Assembly (NCBI RefSeq): GCF_024170005.1
Contig: NZ_JALJXJ010000025.1
Coordinates: forward strand, 24,904-88,903
Length of the DNA: 64,000 nucleotides
Origin: Azospirillum lipoferum
GTDB taxonomy: Bacteria; Pseudomonadota; Alphaproteobacteria; Azospirillales; Azospirillaceae
Direction: 5' to 3'
Shown: positions 18,447 to 26,211 of the stretch, piece by piece
How the letters are laid out: the number at the start of each line of letters is the position of its first letter
Numbering within the stretch: the first letter of the stretch is position 1
The notes under the pieces: model-generated
Seen by the model: the letters and a program-made list of their open reading frames with translations, nothing else
Databases searched by the model: none
Told to the model about the DNA's origin: nothing
Program-made: the position numbers and the translations under genes

Positions 18447-19391
18447 TCAGGCCCGAAGGTAATCGCAATTCTGGCACAGAGGATTGGAGACACGGTTGTC
18501 GAGGAATTCCCGGCGCAGCGACCGCATGGGCCCGCCGTTCCAGATCTCCCTCAGCGACTGCGTCGCCACGTTGCCCAGCACATAGCGCTTGTCATAGTCG
18601 TAGCAGCAGGGCACGACATCGCCATCCCAGGTAACGGTCAACCTGCTCCAGGGGAAGCGGCAGGTGACGTGGTCCTGCGGCGGCGGCCGGTTGCCGGCAA
18701 GGATGTTCACGTCCGGCGCGTTGCCGTCCCAGGTGACGAACTCCTTGGCGAAGAAAGCGTCGACCCCGTCGAGGCTCGACCAGTAGTCCCGTTTCCGGGC
18801 GATGCTGTCGCCGTTCAGGCCGAAATCGATCATCGACACGATGACCTGGACCTTGGATTTGAAGGACTTCTTGAGCTTCAGGAAATCGAGCAGGTTGCGG
18901 ACCGAGGTGTCATAGGCACCTGCGACGCCGCGGATGCGTTCGAACGACGCATCGTCATGGCCGTCGATCGATAGATAGAGCTTGGCAGGACGGGCACGTA
19001 GCAGCGCCAACGCCGTCGGCCGCTTCAGCATCAGTGGGTTCAGCGACAGGGCAGCGGACACGCCGCGTGCCGAGGCATAGGCGACGAAGCGGTCGAAATC
19101 CGGATGAACGAGGCTTTCGCCGAAATGGTGGAGCCAGCAATCGGCCTTCGCCGCCTGTTTCGGGTTCTCCTGGACATATTCGTCGATCACCTTGCGGAAC
19201 AGGCCGAAGTCCATCATCCCCTGCGGGCGCGTCATGTTGCCGGTGCGCGCGCACATGACGCATCTGAAGGGACAGCGGTTGGTCAGCTCGATGTTGAAAA
19301 CCGAGAAGGGCGTGTCGAGCACCGTCGGGTCGCCGGGTATGGCGGTGGGTAGCGGGGCGAGTGCGTCCATCGTCAATGCGTCCGTCGTCAA
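18447..19391 (-). CDS. Radical SAM/SPASM domain protein
   Basis: 314 aa from a TTG at 19391 that overlaps the TPR gene stop (TTGA); an ATG seven codons on, at 19370, is an alternative. The radical SAM cluster motif is CPFRCVMC (CxxxCxxC). The C-terminal SPASM region has cysteines in CRFPWSRL, DVVPCCYDYDKRY and the end motif NPLCQNCDYLRA, which bind auxiliary Fe-S clusters. Such enzymes perform radical modification of peptides or sugars; those in glycan clusters often have unknown substrates. The tight coupling to the TPR gene suggests the two act together. Confidence 0.85.
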   Translation of the reverse strand: MTTDALTMDALAPLPTAIPGDPTVLDTPFSVFNIELTNRCPFRCVMCARTGNMTRPQGMMDFGLFRKVIDEYVQENPKQAAKADCWLHHFGESLVHPDFDRFVAYASARGVSAALSLNPLMLKRPTALALLRARPAKLYLSIDGHDDASFERIRGVAGAYDTSVRNLLDFLKLKKSFKSKVQVIVSMIDFGLNGDSIARKRDYWSSLDGVDAFFAKEFVTWDGNAPDVNILAGNRPPPQDHVTCRFPWSRLTVTWDGDVVPCCYDYDKRYVLGNVATQSLREIWNGGPMRSLRREFLDNRVSNPLCQNCDYLRA

Positions 19392-20650
19392 TTCGGCATT
19401 TCACCGATGGCGACCTTGGGAGAGGTTTCGCCCCCCACGATGGCGACGAGCGGAACCAGTGCCTGCCCGAGCGATCCCAGCAGCCGCAGCGTGGCGGCGA
19501 CCCATTGGCCCTCCTCCTTCACCGCCAAGCCTATCAAGCGGCATGCCTCCTCCTCCTCATCCAACTCCAACAGCGCCCGCGCCCGCCCGAGGCGGGGCAG
19601 GGCAAGGCAAACGAAGTCCCCGCGCCCGCCGTCGAAATCCTCCAGCGCCGCCTGTGGCCGGCAGCATGCAAGCCTAAGTATGCCGCGGAAGACGCGTCCC
19701 CTTGCCGTATCGGGATTGTTCAGCCGGCCCCCGTCGAAGGCACGGGCAGCCTCGTTGAGGTCTCCCGCATGGATTTGCACCAGTCCCCGGATCATGATCG
19801 CCCACTCCATATCGGGATTCCGCAGGCGGACGGCGTCGCAGGCGGCCATCGCTTCACCAAGCCGGCCGTCAGACAGCAGTGTCTGCGCGATCATCAGACC
19901 GGCCCACCAGCGCAGACCGTGGTCGCTTTCCCAAACGCACCGGTAAGCCGCCAGTGCGGCTTCGGTTTCGAAGCGGAGCCGATGATATTGGCCGAGCACA
20001 TACCAGGACGGTATCCGGTCCGGCGCCAGCATGATCGAGGCCGCCAATTCCTGCCTCGCTTCGTCCGGCCGGTTCAGCAGAAGCAGGGAAAAGCCCCGCT
20101 GATGGTGGAGGCCGTAGAGGTCCAGCGCATGGGGAGCCGCAAGGTCGCACCAGTGCAAGGCATCCTCATGACGGTTGCGGAGCTGGCCGGCCAGTTCGAC
20201 GGTGAGATCGGGCAGATGGGAGGCGGCGCATGGGCTGACGGCGATGGCATGGGCCATGAGGGCGAGCGCGTCGTCGGTCATTCCGTCGTCCCTGGCGGCC
20301 TCCGCCTCGTCGACCAGCGCCCGTGCCAGGGCATCCGGGTCGTCGCCATGGGCCGGATCGACATGCGCCAGAACGGAGTGCGCGCGCTCCAGGTCGCCGG
20401 CCTCCTGCAGCAGGCGGCCAAGGCGCAGCACGGACGCGTAACGGCCCGGATCCACCGCCACCGCCAGTCCGTACGCCCTCAGGGCGGCATCGCGGTCTCC
20501 AGAAGCCTCCAGCGCCAAACCCATCCGATGATGGTAATGGGACAGGGTGGACCGGCGGATCTCCTCCCGCCAATTCCCGACGGCGAACCCGTCGAACCCG
20601 TTTTCCTCCTCAGTCGTGTCGCCTGGGAATGACGATGCCGGTCGGATCAT
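19388..20650 (-). CDS. Tetratricopeptide-repeat protein
   Basis: 420 aa, almost wholly TPR-like helix pairs (for example ALEASGDRDAALRAYGLAVA, LLLNRPDEARQELAASIM, FETEAALAAYRCVWES, IHAGDLNEAARAFDG). No signal peptide or membrane span, so it is cytoplasmic. It starts a leftward operon with the SPASM protein and the FkbM-like protein and is divergent from the sulfotransferase. TPR proteins in such clusters commonly scaffold glycosyltransferases or bind the protein to be glycosylated; this is inference. Confidence 0.8.
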   Translation of the reverse strand: MIRPASSFPGDTTEEENGFDGFAVGNWREEIRRSTLSHYHHRMGLALEASGDRDAALRAYGLAVAVDPGRYASVLRLGRLLQEAGDLERAHSVLAHVDPAHGDDPDALARALVDEAEAARDDGMTDDALALMAHAIAVSPCAASHLPDLTVELAGQLRNRHEDALHWCDLAAPHALDLYGLHHQRGFSLLLLNRPDEARQELAASIMLAPDRIPSWYVLGQYHRLRFETEAALAAYRCVWESDHGLRWWAGLMIAQTLLSDGRLGEAMAACDAVRLRNPDMEWAIMIRGLVQIHAGDLNEAARAFDGGRLNNPDTARGRVFRGILRLACCRPQAALEDFDGGRGDFVCLALPRLGRARALLELDEEEEACRLIGLAVKEEGQWVAATLRLLGSLGQALVPLVAIVGGETSPKVAIGEMPN

Positions 20651-20931
20651 CCGTATCCTCGTCCACCTTCACAACGATGGAAAACACCAAAAGCTTAGCA
20701 TTTTATGCATTTCAATGGATCAGGGAAATTCCGCCCCGTATAATTAATTATCGGAAACGCAGCGGCTGAATTATCCTACACGATGATATCGCAATTTGAG
20801 ATTGTAGAAATGAATGTTATCTTCCGGTTCTTGCGAAGACTGGACGGATAATTCGGTTGTGTAGATTTTGATATTATTCTCTTTTAGGATGTCGGGAGAG
20901 GTTGGAAGCTGGTGTGGAGAGGTGGCGATCC
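20651..20931. promoter_or_regulatory. AT-rich divergent promoter region
   Basis: About 280 bp between the TPR gene and the sulfotransferase gene, strikingly AT-rich in a GC-rich window (TATAATTAATTA near 20740 and long A/T runs near 20860-20885). It holds no gene. Divergent promoters are expected here; the composition resembles foreign DNA of the type bound by H-NS-like proteins such as MucR or Ros. Confidence 0.5.
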
Positions 20932-21750
20932 ATGCGGGACCTGATCAGTCTTTCGGCCTTCCCGAAGTCGGGAGTGACATATCTCGGATTCCTGATGTTC
21001 CATTGCCTGTTCGGCGACGTGGCTGACATCGGCGACCTCGAAAAGACCTACGTGATCGACATCCACGCATGGCCGGCGCTGCGGTTCGCCGCTCCGGAGG
21101 GGCGGCGGATCATCAAGTCGCATTTCCCGTTCGCACCGGGCCGACCCGGCGTCCGGCGGACGGCCAAGGCGGTGTATCTGATCCGTCACCCCGTCGACGT
21201 CATGATGTCGGCGTGGGACTACCGCCGGTTCCTGAACCCCGGCATGACCGGCGCCGACGGGGACGGCAATCCGACCGACGGCACCACGTTCCGTCACTTC
21301 GTCCATCGCTGGCTGGCGACCGGCGGGGAGGAGTTCGAGGTTGCCGGGAGTTGGCTGCGGCATGTCCGTTCCTGGATGGACCAAAGCGAAATCCCGGTGC
21401 ATCTCGTCACCTACACCGATCTGGTCGACCACCCCAGCCGTGAACTGGCGGCCATCCTGCGTTTCCTCGACCTGCCGGTTCCGGCCGAGCGGCAGGCGAT
21501 GGCGGTCGAACGCAGCGGGATGGCGGCGATGGCCGCGCTGGAGGCGGAGGAGGTCCGCAACCGGCGCACCGGCGTCTTCTACCGGCCGGAACTCGCGCGC
21601 AGCTATGAAGGTGGGCGCCGCTTCGTCAACAAAGGCCATCGCGACTGCTACGCCACCCTGCTGACCGGTGAGGAACGGGCGCTGGCCGACCGGATTTTCG
21701 GTACCGAGTTGTCCACCTATTTCCCCGGCGCCGGCGCGGCGGCGGGCTGA
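20932..21750 (+). CDS. Sulfotransferase domain protein
   Basis: 272 aa from the ATG at 20932, with GGAGAGG upstream; a TTG at 20902 in frame has no support. The PAPS-binding loops are visible: the 5'-phosphosulfate loop FPKSGVTYL near the N-terminus and the 3'-phosphate loop RHPVDVMMSAWDY about 70 residues later. The C-terminal GRRFVNKGHRD fits the cofactor-binding loop of cytosolic-type sulfotransferases. It would transfer sulfate from PAPS to a hydroxyl, here presumably of the surface glycan made by neighbours. The only plus-strand gene of the island cargo. Confidence 0.85.
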   Translation: MRDLISLSAFPKSGVTYLGFLMFHCLFGDVADIGDLEKTYVIDIHAWPALRFAAPEGRRIIKSHFPFAPGRPGVRRTAKAVYLIRHPVDVMMSAWDYRRFLNPGMTGADGDGNPTDGTTFRHFVHRWLATGGEEFEVAGSWLRHVRSWMDQSEIPVHLVTYTDLVDHPSRELAAILRFLDLPVPAERQAMAVERSGMAAMAALEAEEVRNRRTGVFYRPELARSYEGGRRFVNKGHRDCYATLLTGEERALADRIFGTELSTYFPGAGAAAG

Positions 21751-21756
21751 CCGGCG

Positions 21757-22539
21757 TCACGGCAGGGCGCGCGCGACACCGATCACGGTCCATGTCGTTT
21801 CGTCCGGCTCGCGGCCGACGTCCGGAAAGGCACGGAGCGCCTCCAGCCGGAAACCGCAGGCGGCAAGCGCCAGACCGAGTTCCCGGTCGAAGAAGAAGCG
21901 CATGGCATGCGTCTCCCGGTCCTCGCCGACGATCCGGTCGCCGGCAAGCCTGAGCACATGGAAGTCGACCCGGCAAATCTGGGCCCGGATGTCGAGGTCC
22001 GACCGCGTGGTCCTGAGAATCCGCCCGTCCGCCTGGGAAATCATCCGCACCCGATCTCCCGGCCGCTGGGCGAGGACGGCGGGGCCGTACCAGATGTCGA
22101 AGAGGAAAAGGCCGGACGGCGGCAGATGGCGCCGGACCGCGGCCAGCGTGGCCAGCAGCGCCTCGTCGTCCTGCTGATAGCCGAGCACGGCGAACATCAT
22201 GATCGCGGCATCGAAGACCCGACCAAGGCGAAGCGTCCGGACATCGGCCTCGATGAACTCGGGCGGGGCGACGGCCGCTGAGGTGATCTCCGCCGCCTTC
22301 ACGCGGGCGCGGGCGAGCATGGCCGGGGAACGGTCCACCCCCGTCACGCGCAGCCCACGCGCCGCCAGCGGCAGGGCATGCCCACCGGTCCCGCAGCCGA
22401 GGTCCAGCACGCTCGCGACGGGGCCGTCCGCATGCAGGGCGAACAGGCGCGCGATCAGGTCGGTTTCGCCCGCATAATCCTTCTCGCCATACAGCGCGTC
22501 ATAGACCGCCGCGTAGGCGGGTCCGAAAATGCCGCTCAT
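21757..22539 (-). CDS. SAM-dependent methyltransferase
   Basis: 260 aa. Class I methyltransferase with motif I VLDLGCGTGGHALPLA, motif II VTGVDRSPAML and motif III-like FIEADVRTLRLGRVFDAAIM. The start overlaps the end of the aminotransferase gene by 4 bp, so it follows directly in the six-gene leftward operon. Probably methylates a sugar intermediate; N-methylation of the amino sugar produced by the DegT enzyme is a reasonable guess. Confidence 0.85.
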   Translation of the reverse strand: MSGIFGPAYAAVYDALYGEKDYAGETDLIARLFALHADGPVASVLDLGCGTGGHALPLAARGLRVTGVDRSPAMLARARVKAAEITSAAVAPPEFIEADVRTLRLGRVFDAAIMMFAVLGYQQDDEALLATLAAVRRHLPPSGLFLFDIWYGPAVLAQRPGDRVRMISQADGRILRTTRSDLDIRAQICRVDFHVLRLAGDRIVGEDRETHAMRFFFDRELGLALAACGFRLEALRAFPDVGREPDETTWTVIGVARALP

Positions 22540-23639
22540 GCCAGCACCTCCCGCACCGCGTCGGCCGCCAGTTCCAGATCGGTGTCGGACAGGGTGAGGC
22601 CGGACGGCAGATACAGCGCCCGCCGCGCCAGCCTTTCCGCCACCGGATAGCGCTCCCCGCGGAACAGGCCGCGCTCCAGCAGGGCCGGCTGTTCATGCAT
22701 GCCGAGGAAGAAGGGGCGGCTGTCCACCCCGAGCGCGCGCAGGCGGAGCGCGCATTCGGCCGCGTCGAACGGCACCGCGTCATCCAGCACGATCCCGTAC
22801 ATCCAGTACACGCTGCGCGCCCAGGGGCGCTCGACCGGCAAGGCGAGCGGCAGTCCGGCCAGCCGCGCGCCATACTGCGCGGCGATGTGGCGTTTGCGGG
22901 CGATATGGTCGCCGATGCGCTCGACCTGGGCCAGACCGATGGCGGCCTGGAGATTGGTCAGCCGGGCATTGGTGCCCAGTTCGCTGTGCAGGAAGCGCCG
23001 GTCGCGGCGGAAACACAGGTTGCGCAGCGAGCGCAGCCGGTCGGCGAGGGCGGGATCGTTGGTGACGACCATGCCGCCTTCGCCGGTGGTGACGATCTTG
23101 TTGGCGTAGAAGCTGAAGCAGCCGAGCGTTCCCAGCCCGCCGCAACGGCGTCCACGGTATTCGGCACCGTGCGCCTCGGCGGCGTCCTCGACGATGTGCA
23201 GCCCGTGCCGCTCCGCCAGTTCCCACAGCGGGGTCATGTCGCAGGGATGGCCGAAGAGATGGACCGGCATGATGGCACGGGTGCGCGGCGTGATCTTCGC
23301 CGCGACCTGATCGGGGTCGAGGCACCAGCTTTCCGGGTCGCTGTCGACCAGCACGGGCACGCAGCCGGCCTCGATGATCGCCACCGCGCAGGAGATGATC
23401 GTGCAGCTCGGCAGGATGACCTCAGACCCCGGCTCCAGATCGAGCGCGCGCATGGCGAGTTGGAGGGCGGCGGTGCCGCTGGACATGGCCACGCCATGCG
23501 CCGCGCCGCAATACTCGGCCCAGCGGCGCTCGAATTCCGCGATGAACCGGCCTTCCGAGGAGATCCAGCCGGTCTCGACCGCTTCACGGACGTAATCCAG
23601 TTCCCTGCCGTTCAGCAACGGCTCGCTCACGACGATCAC
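22536..23639 (-). CDS. DegT/DnrJ/EryC1 family sugar aminotransferase
   Basis: 367 aa, fold type I PLP enzyme. The PLP lysine is Lys181 in YANKIVTTGEGG; the phosphate-binding SSGTAAL and the Asp/Ala pair in VEDAAEAHGAEY are also present. It most resembles perosamine synthetase-type enzymes that aminate a 4-keto nucleotide sugar. It gives the island the ability to make an amino-deoxysugar. Overlaps the following methyltransferase by 4 bp. Confidence 0.88.
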   Translation of the reverse strand: MIVVSEPLLNGRELDYVREAVETGWISSEGRFIAEFERRWAEYCGAAHGVAMSSGTAALQLAMRALDLEPGSEVILPSCTIISCAVAIIEAGCVPVLVDSDPESWCLDPDQVAAKITPRTRAIMPVHLFGHPCDMTPLWELAERHGLHIVEDAAEAHGAEYRGRRCGGLGTLGCFSFYANKIVTTGEGGMVVTNDPALADRLRSLRNLCFRRDRRFLHSELGTNARLTNLQAAIGLAQVERIGDHIARKRHIAAQYGARLAGLPLALPVERPWARSVYWMYGIVLDDAVPFDAAECALRLRALGVDSRPFFLGMHEQPALLERGLFRGERYPVAERLARRALYLPSGLTLSDTDLELAADAVREVLA

Positions 23640-23673
23640 GGAGACTTGTCCTTTCCCTGCCGGCTGGCGGCGC

Positions 23674-24105
23674 TCACTGTTCCATCACGATCCGCTCGGG
23701 GCCGGCGCCGTCGAAGCAGCTCTTGTCGGGGGCACCGGCGAAGGGCCCCTGCTTGACCTCGACCATCTCGACCTCCTCGATCACCTGGAAACCGTGTCCG
23801 CCCGACGCGAGAAGGATGACGTCGCCGGCCCGCAGAAGCCGGCTGTGCAGATAGGTCCGGTCGCCGTCGTAGAAGTCGACCCGCAGAAGCCCGCGCCGGA
23901 TTAGCAGAACCTCCTGGGTGTAATCGACCTCCCGATGCACCGGGTTGTGCAGGTGCGCTGTGATCGCTTTTCCTGCGGGGTGGCGCATGAAGGCCAGCTG
24001 CTGCGAGAAGCTGGACGGTGTGAAGAAGGTGATGCCCGGCTCGCGGAATTCGGCGCGGACGATGATCGCCAGGGTGCGGCCGTCATGGTCGATGGTTTCG
24101 ATCAT
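23674..24105 (-). CDS. Cupin-like small protein of polysaccharide clusters
   Basis: 143 aa. A single beta-barrel domain with the cupin pattern (HLHNPVHREVDYTQEVLLIR, LLRAGDVILLASGGHGF). I recall similar proteins of about 140 aa in O-antigen and glycan clusters of other bacteria, with ITFFTPSSFSQQLAFM at the start, but no known activity; sugar isomerase or epimerase-like roles are possible. The stop-start overlap with the TIGR04325 gene is 4 bp. Confidence 0.7.
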   Translation of the reverse strand: MIETIDHDGRTLAIIVRAEFREPGITFFTPSSFSQQLAFMRHPAGKAITAHLHNPVHREVDYTQEVLLIRRGLLRVDFYDGDRTYLHSRLLRAGDVILLASGGHGFQVIEEVEMVEVKQGPFAGAPDKSCFDGAGPERIVMEQ

Positions 24106-24899
24106 GGCGGCGGCATCCAGGCTGGTGCGGGGCTCGGGGCGGGCTCTGGGGCGGGCCCTGGGGCGGGATGGCGGGACAGCAGCATGCCGATGAACGACAG
24201 CTCGCTGCCGTCGTCCAGCCCGTGCCGCCCGTCGAAATCATCGCTCCAGCGCATGACGGTGGCGTGCGTGGCGCCGATGATGCGACGCCAACGCTCCTCG
24301 GAGAAGCACCAGTGCGGCACCGACACCCCGGGCTGGAGAAGCGCCAGATCCTGCACCGTGCAGAGGTCGGCGGCCACCGGCTCCGCCGCCTGCCGGACGG
24401 GAAAGCGGTTCATCACCATGTGGCGGTGCGGCCGGTGCGCCAGCCGGGCGAAAACCGCTTGCGGATCGGGCAGATATTGCAGCACGCCCGAAACCAGGAT
24501 CAGGTCGTGGACCCGACCCTCCAGCGCGTCGAGCGAGTCATGGAAGCGCAGGCCGCCGCCGGCGAAGCGCTCATTGCCGGCCTGCGCCAGGGCCGGGGTT
24601 TCCACCACGTCCCACTCCAGCCGGACGGCCTCGCCCAGGATGGCGGACAGCACGGCATGCCCGTTTCCCAGCCCGCCACCGAAATCGCAGACGCTCAGCC
24701 GGCCGTCGAAGCCTCCCCCGCGCGTCGCTGCGGCCAGGAGTGCGGCGGCAAGCTGCTGGTACAGGGGGGCGAGCACCCCGTCCCAGCGGAACGCCGACCG
24801 CGCCTCCACCAGCCTCGCCACCACCCGCGGGTCGTCGTAGGTCCGGGTGCCCGGCCGGGCAGCGGCATGGTCGCCGTAGATGCCGCTGAACAGGCCCAT
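24102..24899 (-). CDS. TIGR04325 family putative methyltransferase
   Basis: 265 aa from the ATG at 24899, which shares one base with the stop of the glycosyltransferase gene. The N-terminal FSGIYGDHAAA, TYDDPRVV and the Rossmann loop VCDFGGGLGNGHAV are the marks of TIGR04325 proteins, found in surface-polysaccharide clusters. The last 20 residues are a Pro/Ala/Glu-rich tail. Function is inferred from family. Confidence 0.75.
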   Translation of the reverse strand: MGLFSGIYGDHAAARPGTRTYDDPRVVARLVEARSAFRWDGVLAPLYQQLAAALLAAATRGGGFDGRLSVCDFGGGLGNGHAVLSAILGEAVRLEWDVVETPALAQAGNERFAGGGLRFHDSLDALEGRVHDLILVSGVLQYLPDPQAVFARLAHRPHRHMVMNRFPVRQAAEPVAADLCTVQDLALLQPGVSVPHWCFSEERWRRIIGATHATVMRWSDDFDGRHGLDDGSELSFIGMLLSRHPAPGPAPEPAPSPAPAWMPPP

Positions 24900-26197
24900 C
24901 ACCCCACTCCCCCGGCTTCTTGCGGCCATGCGATCGGATAGGCGGGAGTGCGGCGGGTGCGGACACGATCCACCGCTTCATCCAGGATGCTCCGCAGAAG
25001 CGCCAGGAAATCCTCATGCCGGTAGCCGGCAAGGCGGCGGGCGCCGTTGGCGGCCAGGGTCGCCGCCAGGGCGTCGTCATGCCACAGCCTGCGCATGGCG
25101 CCGGCCAGCGAGGCCGCATCGCGCGGATCGATGTAGAGGGCGCCGTCGCCGAGCTGGTCGCGGATGCTGGGCAGATCGCTGACGATGACCGGCCGGCCGA
25201 AGCTCCAGGCTTCCAGCGGCGGCATGTTGGTGGGACCGAAGAAGGTCGGCATGACCAGCCCGGCCGACAGGCTGTAGAGCGCCGGCATGTCGCGGTCGGG
25301 TACGAAGCCGAGATAGTGGATACGGTCGCGTACCCCCAGCCTGTCCGCCAGGGCCATCACATCGATGAAATTCCGCGCCCGCCATTTCTCCGTGTAGCTT
25401 CCGGCGAACACCACCCTGACGGCGGCGTCGCCATCATCGGCAAGACGGGCGAGGGCCTCGACGATCAGGCGGTGATTCTTGTGCATCCAGAACTGCGCCG
25501 GATAGAAGTAATAACGCTCCGGCAGGCCGTACCGAGTCCGGGCCCTGGCGAGGTCCCTCTCCGTCGGTGGGCGGGACCGGCGGACCGGCGGAAAGAAGGG
25601 CAGCACCCGGATGCGGTCGCCGTCGATCAGGTCGCCGTAGAAGCGAAGCACGTCCTGCCGTCCCGCCTCGGAATCGACCAGAACCAGGGTGGCGTAGCGG
25701 CAGATCGTCCGGTAGGCCTGTTCCCGCAGGGCAGTGATTCCGTCGGCGCTGACTTCGGGGAACTCCGGCTGGAGGCGGTGTTGCAGGTCATGGATCGGCA
25801 CGATGAAGGGGATCAGCGCCTCCGGCCCGATCAGCGACGGGTGGAGGGTGAGCAGAAGGTCGACGTCTTCCTCGCGCAGGGCCCGTCCCATGGCGGTGTT
25901 CAGCACGATCTCTTCCGTCGGGGGTGGCGGGCGCCCACCCTCGCCATCGGTGGACAGATAGGATTCGGGCGGCCCCTGCTGGATGTCCAGATCGCCCAGC
26001 GGCAGGATCGGCATCCGGCCGTAATGGAGATGGCGGGACTGCAGGATCCCGCGCAGGCTTTCCCCCGCGGGATTGACGCAGACCAGATCATAGAGGACCT
26101 GCGGGGTCAGGTCCGACAGGGCGTCCAGCAGGGACGCCTCGTACTGGAAGCCACCTCCCGCCGATGCGGGAAACCCTCTGTAGACGCCGACGCGCAT
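24899..26197 (-). CDS. Glycosyltransferase, GT4 type
   Basis: 432 aa from the ATG at 26197 with GAGGAG upstream; the frame is open to 26815 inside the neighbouring gene but is not coding there. A GT-B enzyme: N-terminal donor-side start MRVGVYRGFPASAGGGFQYE, linker with YYFYPAQFWMHKNH, and the C-terminal nucleotide-sugar site YSLSAGLVMPTFFGPTNMPP followed by LEAWSFGRPVIVSDLPSIRD. Likely adds a sugar to the growing glycan on the cytoplasmic side. Confidence 0.87.
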   Translation of the reverse strand: MRVGVYRGFPASAGGGFQYEASLLDALSDLTPQVLYDLVCVNPAGESLRGILQSRHLHYGRMPILPLGDLDIQQGPPESYLSTDGEGGRPPPPTEEIVLNTAMGRALREEDVDLLLTLHPSLIGPEALIPFIVPIHDLQHRLQPEFPEVSADGITALREQAYRTICRYATLVLVDSEAGRQDVLRFYGDLIDGDRIRVLPFFPPVRRSRPPTERDLARARTRYGLPERYYFYPAQFWMHKNHRLIVEALARLADDGDAAVRVVFAGSYTEKWRARNFIDVMALADRLGVRDRIHYLGFVPDRDMPALYSLSAGLVMPTFFGPTNMPPLEAWSFGRPVIVSDLPSIRDQLGDGALYIDPRDAASLAGAMRRLWHDDALAATLAANGARRLAGYRHEDFLALLRSILDEAVDRVRTRRTPAYPIAWPQEAGGVG

Positions 26198-26211
26198 GGT
26201 CCCACTCCTCT

